A DNA stretch of 64,000 nucleotides from Bartonella grahamii ATCC 700132 (lineage in GTDB: Bacteria > Pseudomonadota > Alphaproteobacteria > Rhizobiales > Rhizobiaceae): positions 1 through 64,000 of the forward strand of contig NZ_JACX01000011.1 of the NCBI RefSeq assembly GCF_000518085.1. The letters run 5' to 3'. Position numbers and translations under genes: made by a program. The notes below the pieces were generated by a model. It ran no database searches, was not told the DNA's origin, and saw only the letters and a program-made list of their open reading frames with translations. The first letter of the stretch is position 1; every line of letters starts with the position of its first letter. Positions 18,107 to 26,822 of the stretch are shown here, piece after piece.

Positions 18107-18880
18107 TTATTGACCACGCAGTTTTTTGGCATAATCTGCATATCGCGCTGCAAATTCTTCGTAAGCTCGTTGTTCGGCAGCTTTGTATTCCGCTTGTTGA
18201 ATCATCGCGGCGGCTTGCATTTGGAGTATTTTTGTTTGGAGGTCTGCTTGTACCGCTGCTAATTTTGCTTGAATGCCTTGAATTTTACCCGCATCTTTAG
18301 TGCTTCCAAGTTCATCGAGAAGCTTGGTAATGTTTTTTTGTGTTTCACTGGCTTCTTCGTAGACGTCTTGGCCTTTTGCTGCTTGTCCTACTACGCGCTG
18401 TTCGGCTTTTTTCACTTCCTGTGCGTAAAAAGCATCTACTGCTTCTTTTGATCCTGCTCCGCCTGAGGGCTCTTTGTATTTAAGTTCTTCTTGCCATTTT
18501 TGCGTGTTTTTGCTGCCGCCACCGCCGCCGCCGCCACCGCCGCCGCTGCCCATCGATTGTTGAAAGTGGTTAAAGTCAGAAGGGAGGGCGCCACTGCTCC
18601 CTTGCTTGTTAAACATGTCTTTCAATCCCGAGATGTCAGGCTTGACATTCAAGGAGTTATATAATTGTTTCGCTTGATCGAGTTGGCTCTTTAATTGCTC
18701 AAGCTGTTGTGCACCTTGTTGAATTTGTTCTTGCAATTTGCCAAGCTGTTGTGTGCCTTGCTGGACTTGTTTCATTATTTGTCCAACAGCCGCGGGATCA
18801 TATACCATGATAGCAAAGGCATTTGTTTGAAAGCCAAATGAAGCTGCACAAAGGGCTGTTGCCAATAAAAGTTTTTTCAT
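18107..18880 (-). CDS. virB5: T4SS minor pilin VirB5
   Basis: VirB5 caps the T-pilus and contributes to recipient contact. The ATG at 18880 overlaps the virB4 stop as ATGA, and the 257-aa product has a clear signal peptide (MKKLLLATALCAASFGFQTN, cleavage near AFA). The mature protein is largely helical and Gln-rich (QQGTQQLGKLQEQIQQGAQQ), typical of VirB5/TrwJ. A run of ten glycines at about residues 113-122 is encoded by GGC/GGT repeats. The C-terminal half is a long coiled coil. It is longer than the 17-kDa VirB5 of the Bartonella VirB/D4 system. Confidence 0.85.
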   Translation of the reverse strand: MKKLLLATALCAASFGFQTNAFAIMVYDPAAVGQIMKQVQQGTQQLGKLQEQIQQGAQQLEQLKSQLDQAKQLYNSLNVKPDISGLKDMFNKQGSSGALPSDFNHFQQSMGSGGGGGGGGGGSKNTQKWQEELKYKEPSGGAGSKEAVDAFYAQEVKKAEQRVVGQAAKGQDVYEEASETQKNITKLLDELGSTKDAGKIQGIQAKLAAVQADLQTKILQMQAAAMIQQAEYKAAEQRAYEEFAARYADYAKKLRGQ

Positions 18881-21237
18881 TGTTTTGATCTTTCTTGAAA
18901 AATAGGAAGCCATTTTTCTGGAGATTGTCCAACTTCATCCATAATGGTCTCTAGGAGTTCAATATTCTTGGTGGTGCCGCTTAAAATGGCTATTTCATCA
19001 TCAAAGCCGCGTAAATTCAGTTCTGCTACAACAGAACTTTGCCCTTGTTTGATGAGAAAACGCCGTGACTCACGGCTTAATTCTGATTGTATCAGGTTAA
19101 ATTCTCTGTCCGATAATTTAAAACCTTCTACATAATCCCCATGATTGCCCTTTTGATTGGGAAAATAAATCTGTGTGGGGCATTGCTCTATAATGGTGTG
19201 AGCAATGGTCGAATTGATCGCATCTTTGGGAGATTGTGTTGCAAACAACATCAAACCATTTTGTTTACGAATAGTTTTCAGCCTGTCTTGCGCAAAGGCT
19301 TTAAAGGAATCATCCTCTAAGGCTTTCCAAAACTCATCAATGACAATGATAATACGACGTCCATCAATCAGAGACAAAATTCTATGAAAAAGATACATCA
19401 TTAAAGGTGGACGAATTTCATCATTGTCTAAAAAATCCGTCATGTCATAACCAATAAATTTTGCATCAATGCCAATGTCGTCATCAGGATTGTCAAAAAC
19501 CCACCCTAAGGCATTGCCTTTACACCATCTTTCTAAACGACCCGATATCCCCTCCCTATGCGTGGTGTCAAAAAACATTTGTAAGGCAGAGATCGTCCGT
19601 TGTTCTTTTGGCAACAAGGCAAGCTGCTCAACAGCCGCCGTAATGTCTTGTCTTTCTGATTCACTGATCTTTTGATCTTCAGAAGAAACAAGCTTTATAA
19701 TCCATTGGCGTAAAAAAACTCTATCTGCTGGATTGTTATAGTCTAAGCCTTTTAGCGGTGCTATGCCTGTCGGTTTACCATTCTTCAAGGGCATATAAGT
19801 GCCGCCACCCGCTCTGACAAAAAGTTCTGCACCCCGATCTTTGTCAAAAAAGACCATATTGGGATCATGCTTTTGAAGTTGTGCTAAAAGAAAATTGACA
19901 ATAACCGTTTTCCCAGAACCAGAGGGACCACAAACAAACGTATTGCCTAAATCACCAAAGTGAAAGTTAAAATAAAACGGTGAACCAGCAGAGGTTTTCA
20001 TCAAGGCTACCGCTGGTCCCCACACATTGCCATCTATTTTTCCAACCGGAAAAGAATGAAAAGGAGAAAGCGCTGCATAATTGCGGCTGGTTATCGCTCC
20101 AGAGCGGGTGCGATAAGCATAATTGCCAGGCAATTGTGCCCACCAAGCCGCCGCTAACCCTAAATCTTCCCGCGCAATCACAGCCCCACCATCTGTAAGA
20201 CGAGAACGCGCTTTGGCAAGATTATCCGCTAACTCTTGCGGCGTATCAGCAAAAACTGCCAATGATAAATGATGTTCCCCTAAAACAAAACGATTGGATT
20301 CAAGATCATCAAGCGCATCATCCAGCTCCATAATTTGTGAGCCCGCACGGTCTCCTGCATTGACCATTTGGTTTTGTTTGCGCCCCATAATCTGCTTGGC
20401 AATGTTTTTGCTCTTGAAAACAAAAGATTGGGTGAAAATAAACTCAAAGGGAAGCGTGAGCAAACCATCCGCCATGCCTACCCTGGTTTTTGCTGGATAT
20501 TCTTTCCAACCAAACATGCCCGCAAACCGCTGTCCTGCCTCATAGCGTATTTCTATGATCTCTTTCCCAAAAATGAGACGGTCTGAATAAACGGTCGACG
20601 CTATCGTCCCCCATGTGAGGGGGATACGTTCACGACGACCTCCCACCAATTGGTGGATAAACTCACTTTGCTGCGAATAAATATTGCCTTCATGTTCATA
20701 AAGGCTCAGTCTTTTTGCACCATAACGCTCTAAATTTTGAATAAGATCTGTTGTAATATCTTCAAGCTTGCGAATGGACTCTGCGTCAGCTTCTGTCTTT
20801 TCTTGTTTGGCTTTGCCTAAACGTTTGAAAAACTCCACTAATTTATCCGTTTGATCAACGTGTGGATTCCACAAAATCGAAAGATAAAGATCATTGCGAT
20901 AAAGCTCCTGTGAAACCATCCGCTCACGATATTTATCATCTAATTGCTTGGCAAATGCCGATCTGAAAGTCCCATCCGGATAAACAGTTTCACGCTTTCT
21001 GATAATATGGCTATAAAGCGCTATCCGTTCATCCGCTATGTTTTTAAACAGATTATTGAGCTGTTCGTGAAGCACATTCAGATCAATAATATCCGCTGTC
21101 TCAAAGTTAATCCCTTCAAGTTTAATAACGGACATGAGAGCGCGTGAATCCAGCGCAATGATGTGTTTATTGACATGGCGCACGTAAGGAATGATCGCCT
21201 CTGGCTGCTTTTCACGTTTGCGCTCTGTTGTGTTCAT
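18877..21237 (-). CDS. virB4: T4SS ATPase VirB4
   Basis: VirB4 is the large ATPase that powers pilus biogenesis and substrate transfer at the inner membrane. The 786-aa product is full length. The N-terminal domain ends near residue 420. The Walker A motif GPSGSGKT lies near residue 440, Walker B (RRIIIVIDEFWKAL) near 635 and the conserved FATQSPKDAINS follows. The start shares bases with the virB3 stop (TAATG), and the stop overlaps virB5, so virB3-virB4-virB5 are tightly coupled. Confidence 0.97.
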   Translation of the reverse strand: MNTTERKREKQPEAIIPYVRHVNKHIIALDSRALMSVIKLEGINFETADIIDLNVLHEQLNNLFKNIADERIALYSHIIRKRETVYPDGTFRSAFAKQLDDKYRERMVSQELYRNDLYLSILWNPHVDQTDKLVEFFKRLGKAKQEKTEADAESIRKLEDITTDLIQNLERYGAKRLSLYEHEGNIYSQQSEFIHQLVGGRRERIPLTWGTIASTVYSDRLIFGKEIIEIRYEAGQRFAGMFGWKEYPAKTRVGMADGLLTLPFEFIFTQSFVFKSKNIAKQIMGRKQNQMVNAGDRAGSQIMELDDALDDLESNRFVLGEHHLSLAVFADTPQELADNLAKARSRLTDGGAVIAREDLGLAAAWWAQLPGNYAYRTRSGAITSRNYAALSPFHSFPVGKIDGNVWGPAVALMKTSAGSPFYFNFHFGDLGNTFVCGPSGSGKTVIVNFLLAQLQKHDPNMVFFDKDRGAELFVRAGGGTYMPLKNGKPTGIAPLKGLDYNNPADRVFLRQWIIKLVSSEDQKISESERQDITAAVEQLALLPKEQRTISALQMFFDTTHREGISGRLERWCKGNALGWVFDNPDDDIGIDAKFIGYDMTDFLDNDEIRPPLMMYLFHRILSLIDGRRIIIVIDEFWKALEDDSFKAFAQDRLKTIRKQNGLMLFATQSPKDAINSTIAHTIIEQCPTQIYFPNQKGNHGDYVEGFKLSDREFNLIQSELSRESRRFLIKQGQSSVVAELNLRGFDDEIAILSGTTKNIELLETIMDEVGQSPEKWLPIFQERSKQ

Positions 21238-21560
21238 TATAATTCCTCATAATTACGAATTAATCGTAATGGAGAAATACTTCCCCCACCCCATAGACTC
21301 GAATTTCTGGCAAAAATAGATGTCTTTTGCCATGTCAGAAGAATACGAAATTTGTTATGGTCATGCTTTAGGATTTCCTTGAATATGAAATGCAGCATCA
21401 CACCAAAGGTGATAAGAAAAATATTGCCTGTCATAATGAACAACATCATCGTTCCTATCGCATTTAATCCCATAGCTTCCACCGTCACGCCTGCAATCAT
21501 TGCAGGGCGTGTGCAAGCAAGAAATAACGTATCTTCTGTTAGCTTATCGTGCTCTTTCAT
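21237..21560 (-). CDS. virB3: T4SS protein VirB3
   Basis: VirB3 is a short inner-membrane protein that works with VirB4. The 107-aa product starts with the family-typical LFLACTRPAMIAGVTVEAMG and has two adjacent hydrophobic stretches at about residues 30-65, followed by a polar C-terminus. The stop overlaps the virB4 start. It lies 27 bases after virB2. Confidence 0.93.
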   Translation of the reverse strand: MKEHDKLTEDTLFLACTRPAMIAGVTVEAMGLNAIGTMMLFIMTGNIFLITFGVMLHFIFKEILKHDHNKFRILLTWQKTSIFARNSSLWGGGSISPLRLIRNYEEL

Positions 21561-21587
21561 GGCTTTGAAAGGCTAGAGTCAAGCGAA

Positions 21588-21938
21588 TTAAGACATAAAC
21601 ATTGATGCGATTTGTGGTGCACCAAAAACAATGCCGATGCCAACACAAACAAAAAAAGCTTTACGCATTTCAACATAACCAGCAATCCATGCAAGCCCAA
21701 TACCAGCAACCGCAATGGTTGCAATCGATTTTGCAATGTTTCCTGTTAAAGCTTTGACTAATTTATCAAGAGCAGTTTCAACTTTTCCAAAGTCACCTGC
21801 GGCAAATGCTGGTTCACTCAGTGCGATGAAGGCAATAAACAGCATCAATGCTGCTGTTAACCATTTCTTTTGTGTGTTGGATAGAGCAGTTTTTTGTAAG
21901 GTATGTTCACAACTGAACAAATTATTCATGTTTTTCAT
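21588..21938 (-). CDS. virB2: T4SS major pilin VirB2
   Basis: VirB2 is the pilus subunit. The 116-aa preprotein has a long signal region ending at about residue 47 (ALSEPAFAAGDFGKVETALD), then two hydrophobic helices (about 70-90 and 95-112) separated by a short polar loop, the classic cyclic or linear pilin arrangement. ATG 21938 is preceded by CGGGGAAATTTTC. This is the first gene of the operon; the single pilin copy contrasts with the repeated trwL pilins of the Trw system. Confidence 0.93.
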   Translation of the reverse strand: MKNMNNLFSCEHTLQKTALSNTQKKWLTAALMLFIAFIALSEPAFAAGDFGKVETALDKLVKALTGNIAKSIATIAVAGIGLAWIAGYVEMRKAFFVCVGIGIVFGAPQIASMFMS

Positions 21939-21975
21939 GAAAATTTCCCCGCTTTATGTTTAAGTTTATAATAAT

Positions 21976-21996
21976 ATTAATATTCAAAATATTAAT
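21976..21996. promoter_or_regulatory. AT-rich palindrome between virB2 and nuclease gene
   Basis: A perfect 9-bp inverted repeat (ATTAATATT, spacer CAA, AATATTAAT) lies 38 bases upstream of virB2 in the divergent intergenic region. The core TAATATTCAAAAT recurs at 22086-22098, overlapping the start codon of the divergent nuclease gene. The repeated core suggests a shared operator for both directions, but the high AT content makes chance occurrence possible. Confidence 0.4.
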
Positions 21997-22096
21997 CAGG
22001 AATCATGTAAATGAAAAAAATAAATTTTTCTATCGATAAATTAACAATATTTAATCTTTTATTAATTAATAAACAAAAAATATAGTAATATTCAAA

Positions 22097-22840
22097 ATGA
22101 TACTTTTAAAATGTCTTAGAGCAGCGCCTAAATATATTGTCTTAATTTATATTATTATTTTGGGAGGCTTTTATTTCAGTCAACATACTGAAAAACTTAT
22201 GCAAACTTCTTTTTTTAAAGTGCCAGAAAAGACAATAGAAAACCTTGTTCAAAATCCGAAGTCACAATTGATAGATTATGCAAACCAACAAGATGCAAAC
22301 CAACAAGATGTGATGTTACATCCAGAACCACTCGCATCACAATTTTATGAAGAAAATGTGCCGGTCTATTCCGGTGCTATACAGGTCACAAGTGGTGTGA
22401 CCTTTAAAATGATTACGCTTGTGGATGATGGATGGAGAAAAAAGATTATCCGTGATATTCGATTATATGGTGTGGAAAGCTGTGAAATGAGGCAATTTGC
22501 CTCACGCAATGGCGTTAAGTGGCCATGTGGTGCTTTTGTTACTGCTTGGCTTGTCTCAAAAACAATCGATAAAAAGGTTACTTGTCGGCAAGCACGTGTC
22601 ATTCAACAGGTTCATTATGCACAATGTTTTGTGGATGGGGTTGATCTGGCACGTTTGGGGCTTGCAGAAGGGTTAATGGTGTTAACAAAAGATCAGCATA
22701 ATTTTCCATCTCCAGCAGACTATAAAACTCTGCAATCTGCTGCTCAAAAAGCACAAAATGGCTTATGGTCGAGCCAATTTCAACAACCAGAAGATTGGCG
22801 AAGAGATCACGGGAGCTATAATCCTATTGACCATTATTGA
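22097..22840 (+). CDS. Membrane-anchored thermonuclease-like protein
   Basis: A 247-aa protein with one N-terminal membrane helix (about residues 12-30, YIVLIYIIILGGFYFS) and a C-terminal staphylococcal-nuclease-like (SNase) domain: IRDIRLYGVESCEM fits the catalytic loop region, and CFVDGVDLARLGLAEGLMVL followed by QSAAQKAQNGLWS fits the typical C-terminal end. The E in YGVESCE is present, but the first catalytic Arg of the family is not obvious. Related SNase genes occur in conjugative plasmids. A 15-base tandem duplication (22281-22310) gives the repeat ANQQDANQQD. It is transcribed away from virB2. Nuclease activity is inferred. Confidence 0.75.
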   Translation: MILLKCLRAAPKYIVLIYIIILGGFYFSQHTEKLMQTSFFKVPEKTIENLVQNPKSQLIDYANQQDANQQDVMLHPEPLASQFYEENVPVYSGAIQVTSGVTFKMITLVDDGWRKKIIRDIRLYGVESCEMRQFASRNGVKWPCGAFVTAWLVSKTIDKKVTCRQARVIQQVHYAQCFVDGVDLARLGLAEGLMVLTKDQHNFPSPADYKTLQSAAQKAQNGLWSSQFQQPEDWRRDHGSYNPIDHY

Positions 22841-23545
22841 TAAAGCGTCCTCTTAAGCACTATTTAAAAGTCAAGGCAATATTCCACTACGAACTTTATC
22901 AGAAAAAAGTTAATCATAATCCACACAGTTCTTGGTGGACAACTCTCTTCAGTAAAAATTGTTGTGTTTAAAGCTCGCGTATGCATATAGGTTGCTTACT
23001 ACAGCGCTATGTAAGAGGGGGTTTCCTTGGCTATATGTCAATTTCGTTTTGCTTTTTAAATGAAAGGCTTTCTGCCTCTCAAACTCTTAATAATCGCACC
23101 CCAAAATCATGACATCAAACCTGCGTTTAAATGAGAAGGCTAAAATCCTTAAGTTTTAAAGGCTGGGAAATTCTTAAAAGCGTATCGTTAGGCGCACGTG
23201 TGCCCCTTGATCAATAACCAAAAGGCTTATCTTGTTCTTTTCTCACGCGGCTTTGATATCATGATTAAAGAGAAAGCTTATAGGGGGATAAGTCAAAAGA
23301 AAGTGATGAAAATAATAAGGTATTTTAAGTGATATATATTTGAAAATATTATAAAAAAGACAAGAAAAGATAATAAATGGATATTTTGTTATATAAATAC
23401 TTAGCGTTAAACGGATAGGTTATGAAAAGCCTTTCCAAAGTTTTTAAAACTGATTGTCTTTATACGTGTTAAAGTGTATAATGACGTTGTCGGGTGTGAG
23501 TTACACAAAATACTCTTTTAGTTAGAGATTGATACTAGCATTTTT
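22841..23545. other. Gene-free stretch between nuclease and lipoprotein genes
   Basis: About 700 bases with no convincing ORF on either strand and no recognised repeat. It is probably decayed coding DNA of the former mobile region. Confidence 0.45.
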
Positions 23546-23710
23546 TTAAAATGCATGATCACGATCTGTAGAGGTTAATTCTTCATCAAAAAACTTTTTA
23601 GCTTGTTCTTCTTGTTGGGCTCTACGTTTTTCCTCTTCACTTTTACCACAACCTGTAATATTCAATCCTATAGTCAATAGAGCTAAGCATATTAAAATAA
23701 TTTTTTTCAT
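23546..23710 (-). CDS. Small lipoprotein
   Basis: A 54-aa ORF begins MKKIILICLALLTIGLNITG and has the lipobox ITGC, followed by a short Lys/Glu/Gln-rich mature peptide (KSEEEKRRAQQEEQAKKF). AGAGGGGGAAA just upstream of the ATG is a good Shine-Dalgarno. Size and composition resemble small lipoproteins encoded near T4SS operons; no family is recognised. Confidence 0.65.
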   Translation of the reverse strand: MKKIILICLALLTIGLNITGCGKSEEEKRRAQQEEQAKKFFDEELTSTDRDHAF

Positions 23711-23828
23711 TTTCCCCCTCTTTAGAAATTATATGTATTAATCTCATCAATTATATCGGAATACAGATTTAATTATCGTGATCTTTTGTTTTTTATTAGT
23801 ATTGTTAATGGAAAAATACGTGAACAGT

Positions 23829-24077
23829 TTATTGTAAATATCTTATAAGTCTATCATAATAAAAAATTAGAAGGAAAGAGCCAAAACCTAATATAAACGA
23901 ACAAATTGTAATGTTTATTAGTGCTTTTGACCAACCTATTGATAATATCATAATAGGAATTGTAAGCAATCCTATAAACCCCATTATCACTATAAGGCTT
24001 AGTATCAATCTTAAAGGACCACGAAGCCATAAAAGCAAAAGGACTAGCGCCTCTTTGCTTATTTGTGATTTTGACAT
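23829..24077 (-). CDS. Small two- or three-helix membrane protein
   Basis: An 82-aa product with hydrophobic segments at about residues 10-18, 22-47 and 53-74 and charged ends. The ATG at 24077 is preceded by GTGAGGGGAAAATA. It is not recognised. Its position with the lipoprotein and the rep remnant suggests an origin in the same mobile element. Confidence 0.5.
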   Translation of the reverse strand: MSKSQISKEALVLLLLWLRGPLRLILSLIVIMGFIGLLTIPIMILSIGWSKALINITICSFILGFGSFLLIFYYDRLIRYLQ

Positions 24078-24143
24078 TATTTTCCCCTCACGCGCTTAAA
24101 TCAAGATGCTCTATAATATACACAGTACAATAAATGACACAAG

Positions 24144-24685
24144 TTATTTTGTTATAAAATCTTCGAGATCTGTTTGATGTTCAACGGATGAAATATCCGG
24201 TTTGGTAGAAGATGATTCTATTTGATATTCTTTCATAAAAGCAACTTTTTCTTCTTTGAAGAACAGAATAGGATTCACTCAGTATTGATTAGGCAATTTT
24301 GGTTTTAAAATTCCTTTTTGTATGAGCTTTCTTAAACCATTGTGAAAAGTTCTGTCGACCATATCGCGCTTTTTTCCATTTATACCTCCATCAAACCAGA
24401 TTAAGGTAACGCTGCTGGGGTCTTCGTTTGTTGATTTATTAGATCGATATTCTTCTAAAACTATTATCAAAGCACGATGTCCTGTACGAGATAAATTAAA
24501 AATTGCTTGAATGCCATCAGAAAATATTTCTATAAAATTTTCTTTATTTTTTCTGTGACGTGAATTGTAGGTATGACCTCTGTTCTATTCGTATCAGAGT
24601 TGATAAATTTTTGTTGTGTAATGGACGTTTTTACAACTTTCTTATCGGTAAAAATTTCAGATTTTTTTGAAAAAAGAATTTTCAT
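24144..24685 (-). pseudogene. Plasmid replication initiator remnant
   Basis: Three consecutive pieces in two frames make one protein of about 180 residues. The N-terminal part starts at 24685 (MKILFSKKSEIFTDK). A frameshift in an A-rich run near 24550 leads to GIQAIFNLSRTGHRALIIVL, then DGGINGKKRDMVDRTFHNGL and KLIQKGILKPKLPNQY. An in-frame TGA at 24279-24281 (probably a former Trp codon) interrupts before VNPILFFKEEKVAFMKEYQ, which stays open to 24144. The pattern of a winged-helix core followed by YWxNPxxFFxxxxxxF(V/M)KEY is typical of small plasmid Rep proteins. It is broken twice and should be inactive. Confidence 0.65.
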
Positions 24686-24807
24686 ACGGGGAATATTTTT
24701 GCTTTATAAATTCAAATCGATGATGTGACCTATGGTCATGAAAAAAGGCTTATGAAAAAATAGAGGAAAGGTAAAACTGAAAACACCTTGCCTTCAAAAA
24801 CAACCAA

Positions 24808-25029
24808 TTGCTTCAAATCAAACCAGAATTTTTAATGCAAGCATTGCCTCATGTTGCTATGTTCATGAAACATGGATTGCAATCTGAAAGAGATTTAATC
24901 GGATCCATGGAATTTTTAGCGAAAATGAAAGGGATTTCCTTTCAGGCACTTGAAGAAGCTAAAGAGACTATAAGAAAAAATGTGCTTTCTTTTGTTATAA
25001 AAGAAAGCACATTGGGGGGATTAGAGTGA
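24808..25029 (+). CDS. Hypothetical small protein, uncertain
   Basis: A 73-aa ORF opens with TTG; an ATG at 24835 would give MQALPHVAMFMKHGLQSERD and is as likely. It looks helical and amphipathic, with no recognised domain. Its last 16 codons are built on a perfect 14-bp inverted repeat (24980-25012), which may mean the 3' end is a terminator hairpin read in frame or that the gene has been truncated here. Confidence 0.35.
   Translation: MLQIKPEFLMQALPHVAMFMKHGLQSERDLIGSMEFLAKMKGISFQALEEAKETIRKNVLSFVIKESTLGGLE
24980..25012. terminator. Perfect 14-bp hairpin
   Basis: ATGTGCTTTCTTTT pairs exactly with AAAAGAAAGCACAT around the loop GTTAT. A run of six A precedes it on the plus strand, giving a T-run after the hairpin on the minus strand, so it fits an intrinsic terminator for minus-strand transcription. 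Confidence 0.5.
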
Positions 25030-25043
25030 CAGTTTTACATATT

Positions 25044-25487
25044 TTACTTTGAAAAGCGGTCTTTTTTATCTTTTTTCCACAAAAAATAAGTTACAAGTCC
25101 GAGAATGGGAACTCTCAATTTGGCAAAAGGGAAATGTTGACTGAGAGCTGCAAGGCTGGAAACGGTCGCGTCTGTCATTAGTTTATGGCGTTGTTCTTCT
25201 GTCTTTTTTTGTTGGTCATAGCGTTGATAAGCCTTGAAAACCCGACTGATAATAAGACCTAATCCTGCAAGAAAAAGACAAATTAAAAACATGATACTGG
25301 CAGCAGCAAGAGGCTTCATAACAGAACATAACGCAATAAAACCGATGATACATAAAAAAAGCAAAGACATGAAGAATGAAATGCCAATAAACCCATAGCA
25401 AATTGCTTGAAGGCGTACTTGCTTGACAGTGCTTTTAAGCCCTCCACCGACAAGATGGTTTAAAAGAGGAGCGATAAACTTATGCAT
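25044..25487 (-). CDS. Holin-like membrane protein (phage holin superfamily III-like)
   Basis: A 147-aa membrane protein with two close hydrophobic segments (about residues 30-54 and 60-82) and a shorter C-terminal one (about 128-139). It ends in a basic tail. It follows a YqjD/DUF883-type gene by 3 bases, a pairing seen with the YqjD-YqjE type envelope proteins; the layout of two central helices fits YqjE/holin-X proteins. Its role is unknown, probably envelope-associated and stationary-phase related. Confidence 0.6.
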   Translation of the reverse strand: MHKFIAPLLNHLVGGGLKSTVKQVRLQAICYGFIGISFFMSLLFLCIIGFIALCSVMKPLAAASIMFLICLFLAGLGLIISRVFKAYQRYDQQKKTEEQRHKLMTDATVSSLAALSQHFPFAKLRVPILGLVTYFLWKKDKKDRFSK

Positions 25488-25490
25488 TGC

Positions 25491-25820
25491 TTAACGACGC
25501 AGTAATTGAGAAAGAATAAAACCAACCCCTGCGGCAAACAAAACGCTTTTGCCAGGATTTTTGCGAACGCATTGATTCATGGTTTGTTCAAGATCACTGA
25601 TTTTGTCTTTTGCTTGAGACATCATGTCTTCACCACTTTCTTTCGCTGAATGATATAGTTTTTCCGCTTTGTCTTTGGCGGCGTTAAATTTGTTTGCACC
25701 AAGATCTGTCAGGGTTGAGGTAATCCCTGAAATTTCAGTGCGTAACTTTTCTAATTGTCCTTGTAGGTCTTTTTCTTCTACGGTTGTTTTATTATGCTGT
25801 GTTGTTTTGTTCTGAGCCAT
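25491..25820 (-). CDS. YqjD/ElaB-type (DUF883) membrane-anchored protein
   Basis: A 109-aa protein with a long amphipathic helical region (KFNAAKDKAEKLYHSAKESG) and a single C-terminal membrane anchor preceded by the family motif VRKNPGKSVLFAAGVGF. This is the ElaB/YqjD family, ribosome- or envelope-associated proteins of stationary phase. It overlaps or abuts the following holin-like gene and is probably cotranscribed with it. Confidence 0.8.
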   Translation of the reverse strand: MAQNKTTQHNKTTVEEKDLQGQLEKLRTEISGITSTLTDLGANKFNAAKDKAEKLYHSAKESGEDMMSQAKDKISDLEQTMNQCVRKNPGKSVLFAAGVGFILSQLLRR

Positions 25821-26822
25821 GATATTCTTTCCCTCTCTTGATTTATTATATTTGTATTGGTGTGTTCATAGTGATCATTTGCATTGGAGTGAAAATTTTC
25901 ACTGGTTGAGTAACGCCAAAAGTTTTTTTTGGTTCCTTTCATTTTGTCGAATTTAAAACTGTTTTTGATAAAATAAATCTTTCCTATACGATAGGCAATA
26001 CCCGTAAAGGATTGCATCCGTTGAAAATTGTCTTATGCTTTTGCAGGAAGTTAGCACCATTCTTCAGTTTCTTGTGGCGCAGTTTTTATAATAGTTTTTT
26101 AAAAGCGTGTTAAGGCTTATTTTTTAGGTTTGTGACAGATAAAAAACATGGTTGTTGCGCTTTTGCGGCAGAAGCAATGTCATTTTTATGCTTTTGCAGA
26201 AGAACAAGAAAATAATATTGCTGTTCTTTACTCTCTATGTATTTGGGGACTAAACGAGCACTCCCATTATACTTGTGGTCAGTTTAAGATATTGCGATAG
26301 TTCTTTTTTTAAATGTAAGGTATATTTTTATTTTGGGATAGGTGGTACTTCAGTGCACTGGTTGTTAGAGATGTGCATATTCTTTTCTTCAAGAGTGTTA
26401 TGATCTTTTTGCTGCTTATTCCATGCAAGCAAATATTTTGTTGGGTTTAAAAGAGCTGCTGAAATGAGAGAAGCTTTGCGATATGAGGGATTCATTCAAC
26501 AGAAACGATGATAAATTATTCTTATAAATTAAAATATTATATGCAATACTCCTTGCGAGTCTATTATTTTGCCAAATTTATGTAATAAATTGATTGGCTA
26601 AGATCAACTTGTTGAATTGTTAGAGAAAAATTTCTTGAGTTATTTCTTTAGAATAAGAGAGAGCTTGTGGAATAAAACTATACTTGATTTATCAAGTTTT
26701 CTTTCTTAAGAGGAATGCGAAAATGACGTTAAAAGGGTAGTGGCATTGTGGAACAGTGATGCTGTGCGGGGTGACGATCCAGCTCATAAATAAAGATAAG
26801 ACCATAAGAATGTGAGATAGAA
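25821..26822. other. 1-kb region upstream of exbB
   Basis: No gene is supported. The stretch is AT-rich. At about 26455-26515 the bases GAAATGAGAGAAGC...GATTCATTCAACAG resemble the end of the dispersed repeat described at 40280-40660. The exbB promoter should lie within its last 200 bases, but no clear Fur, Irr or RirA box was found. Confidence 0.4.
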
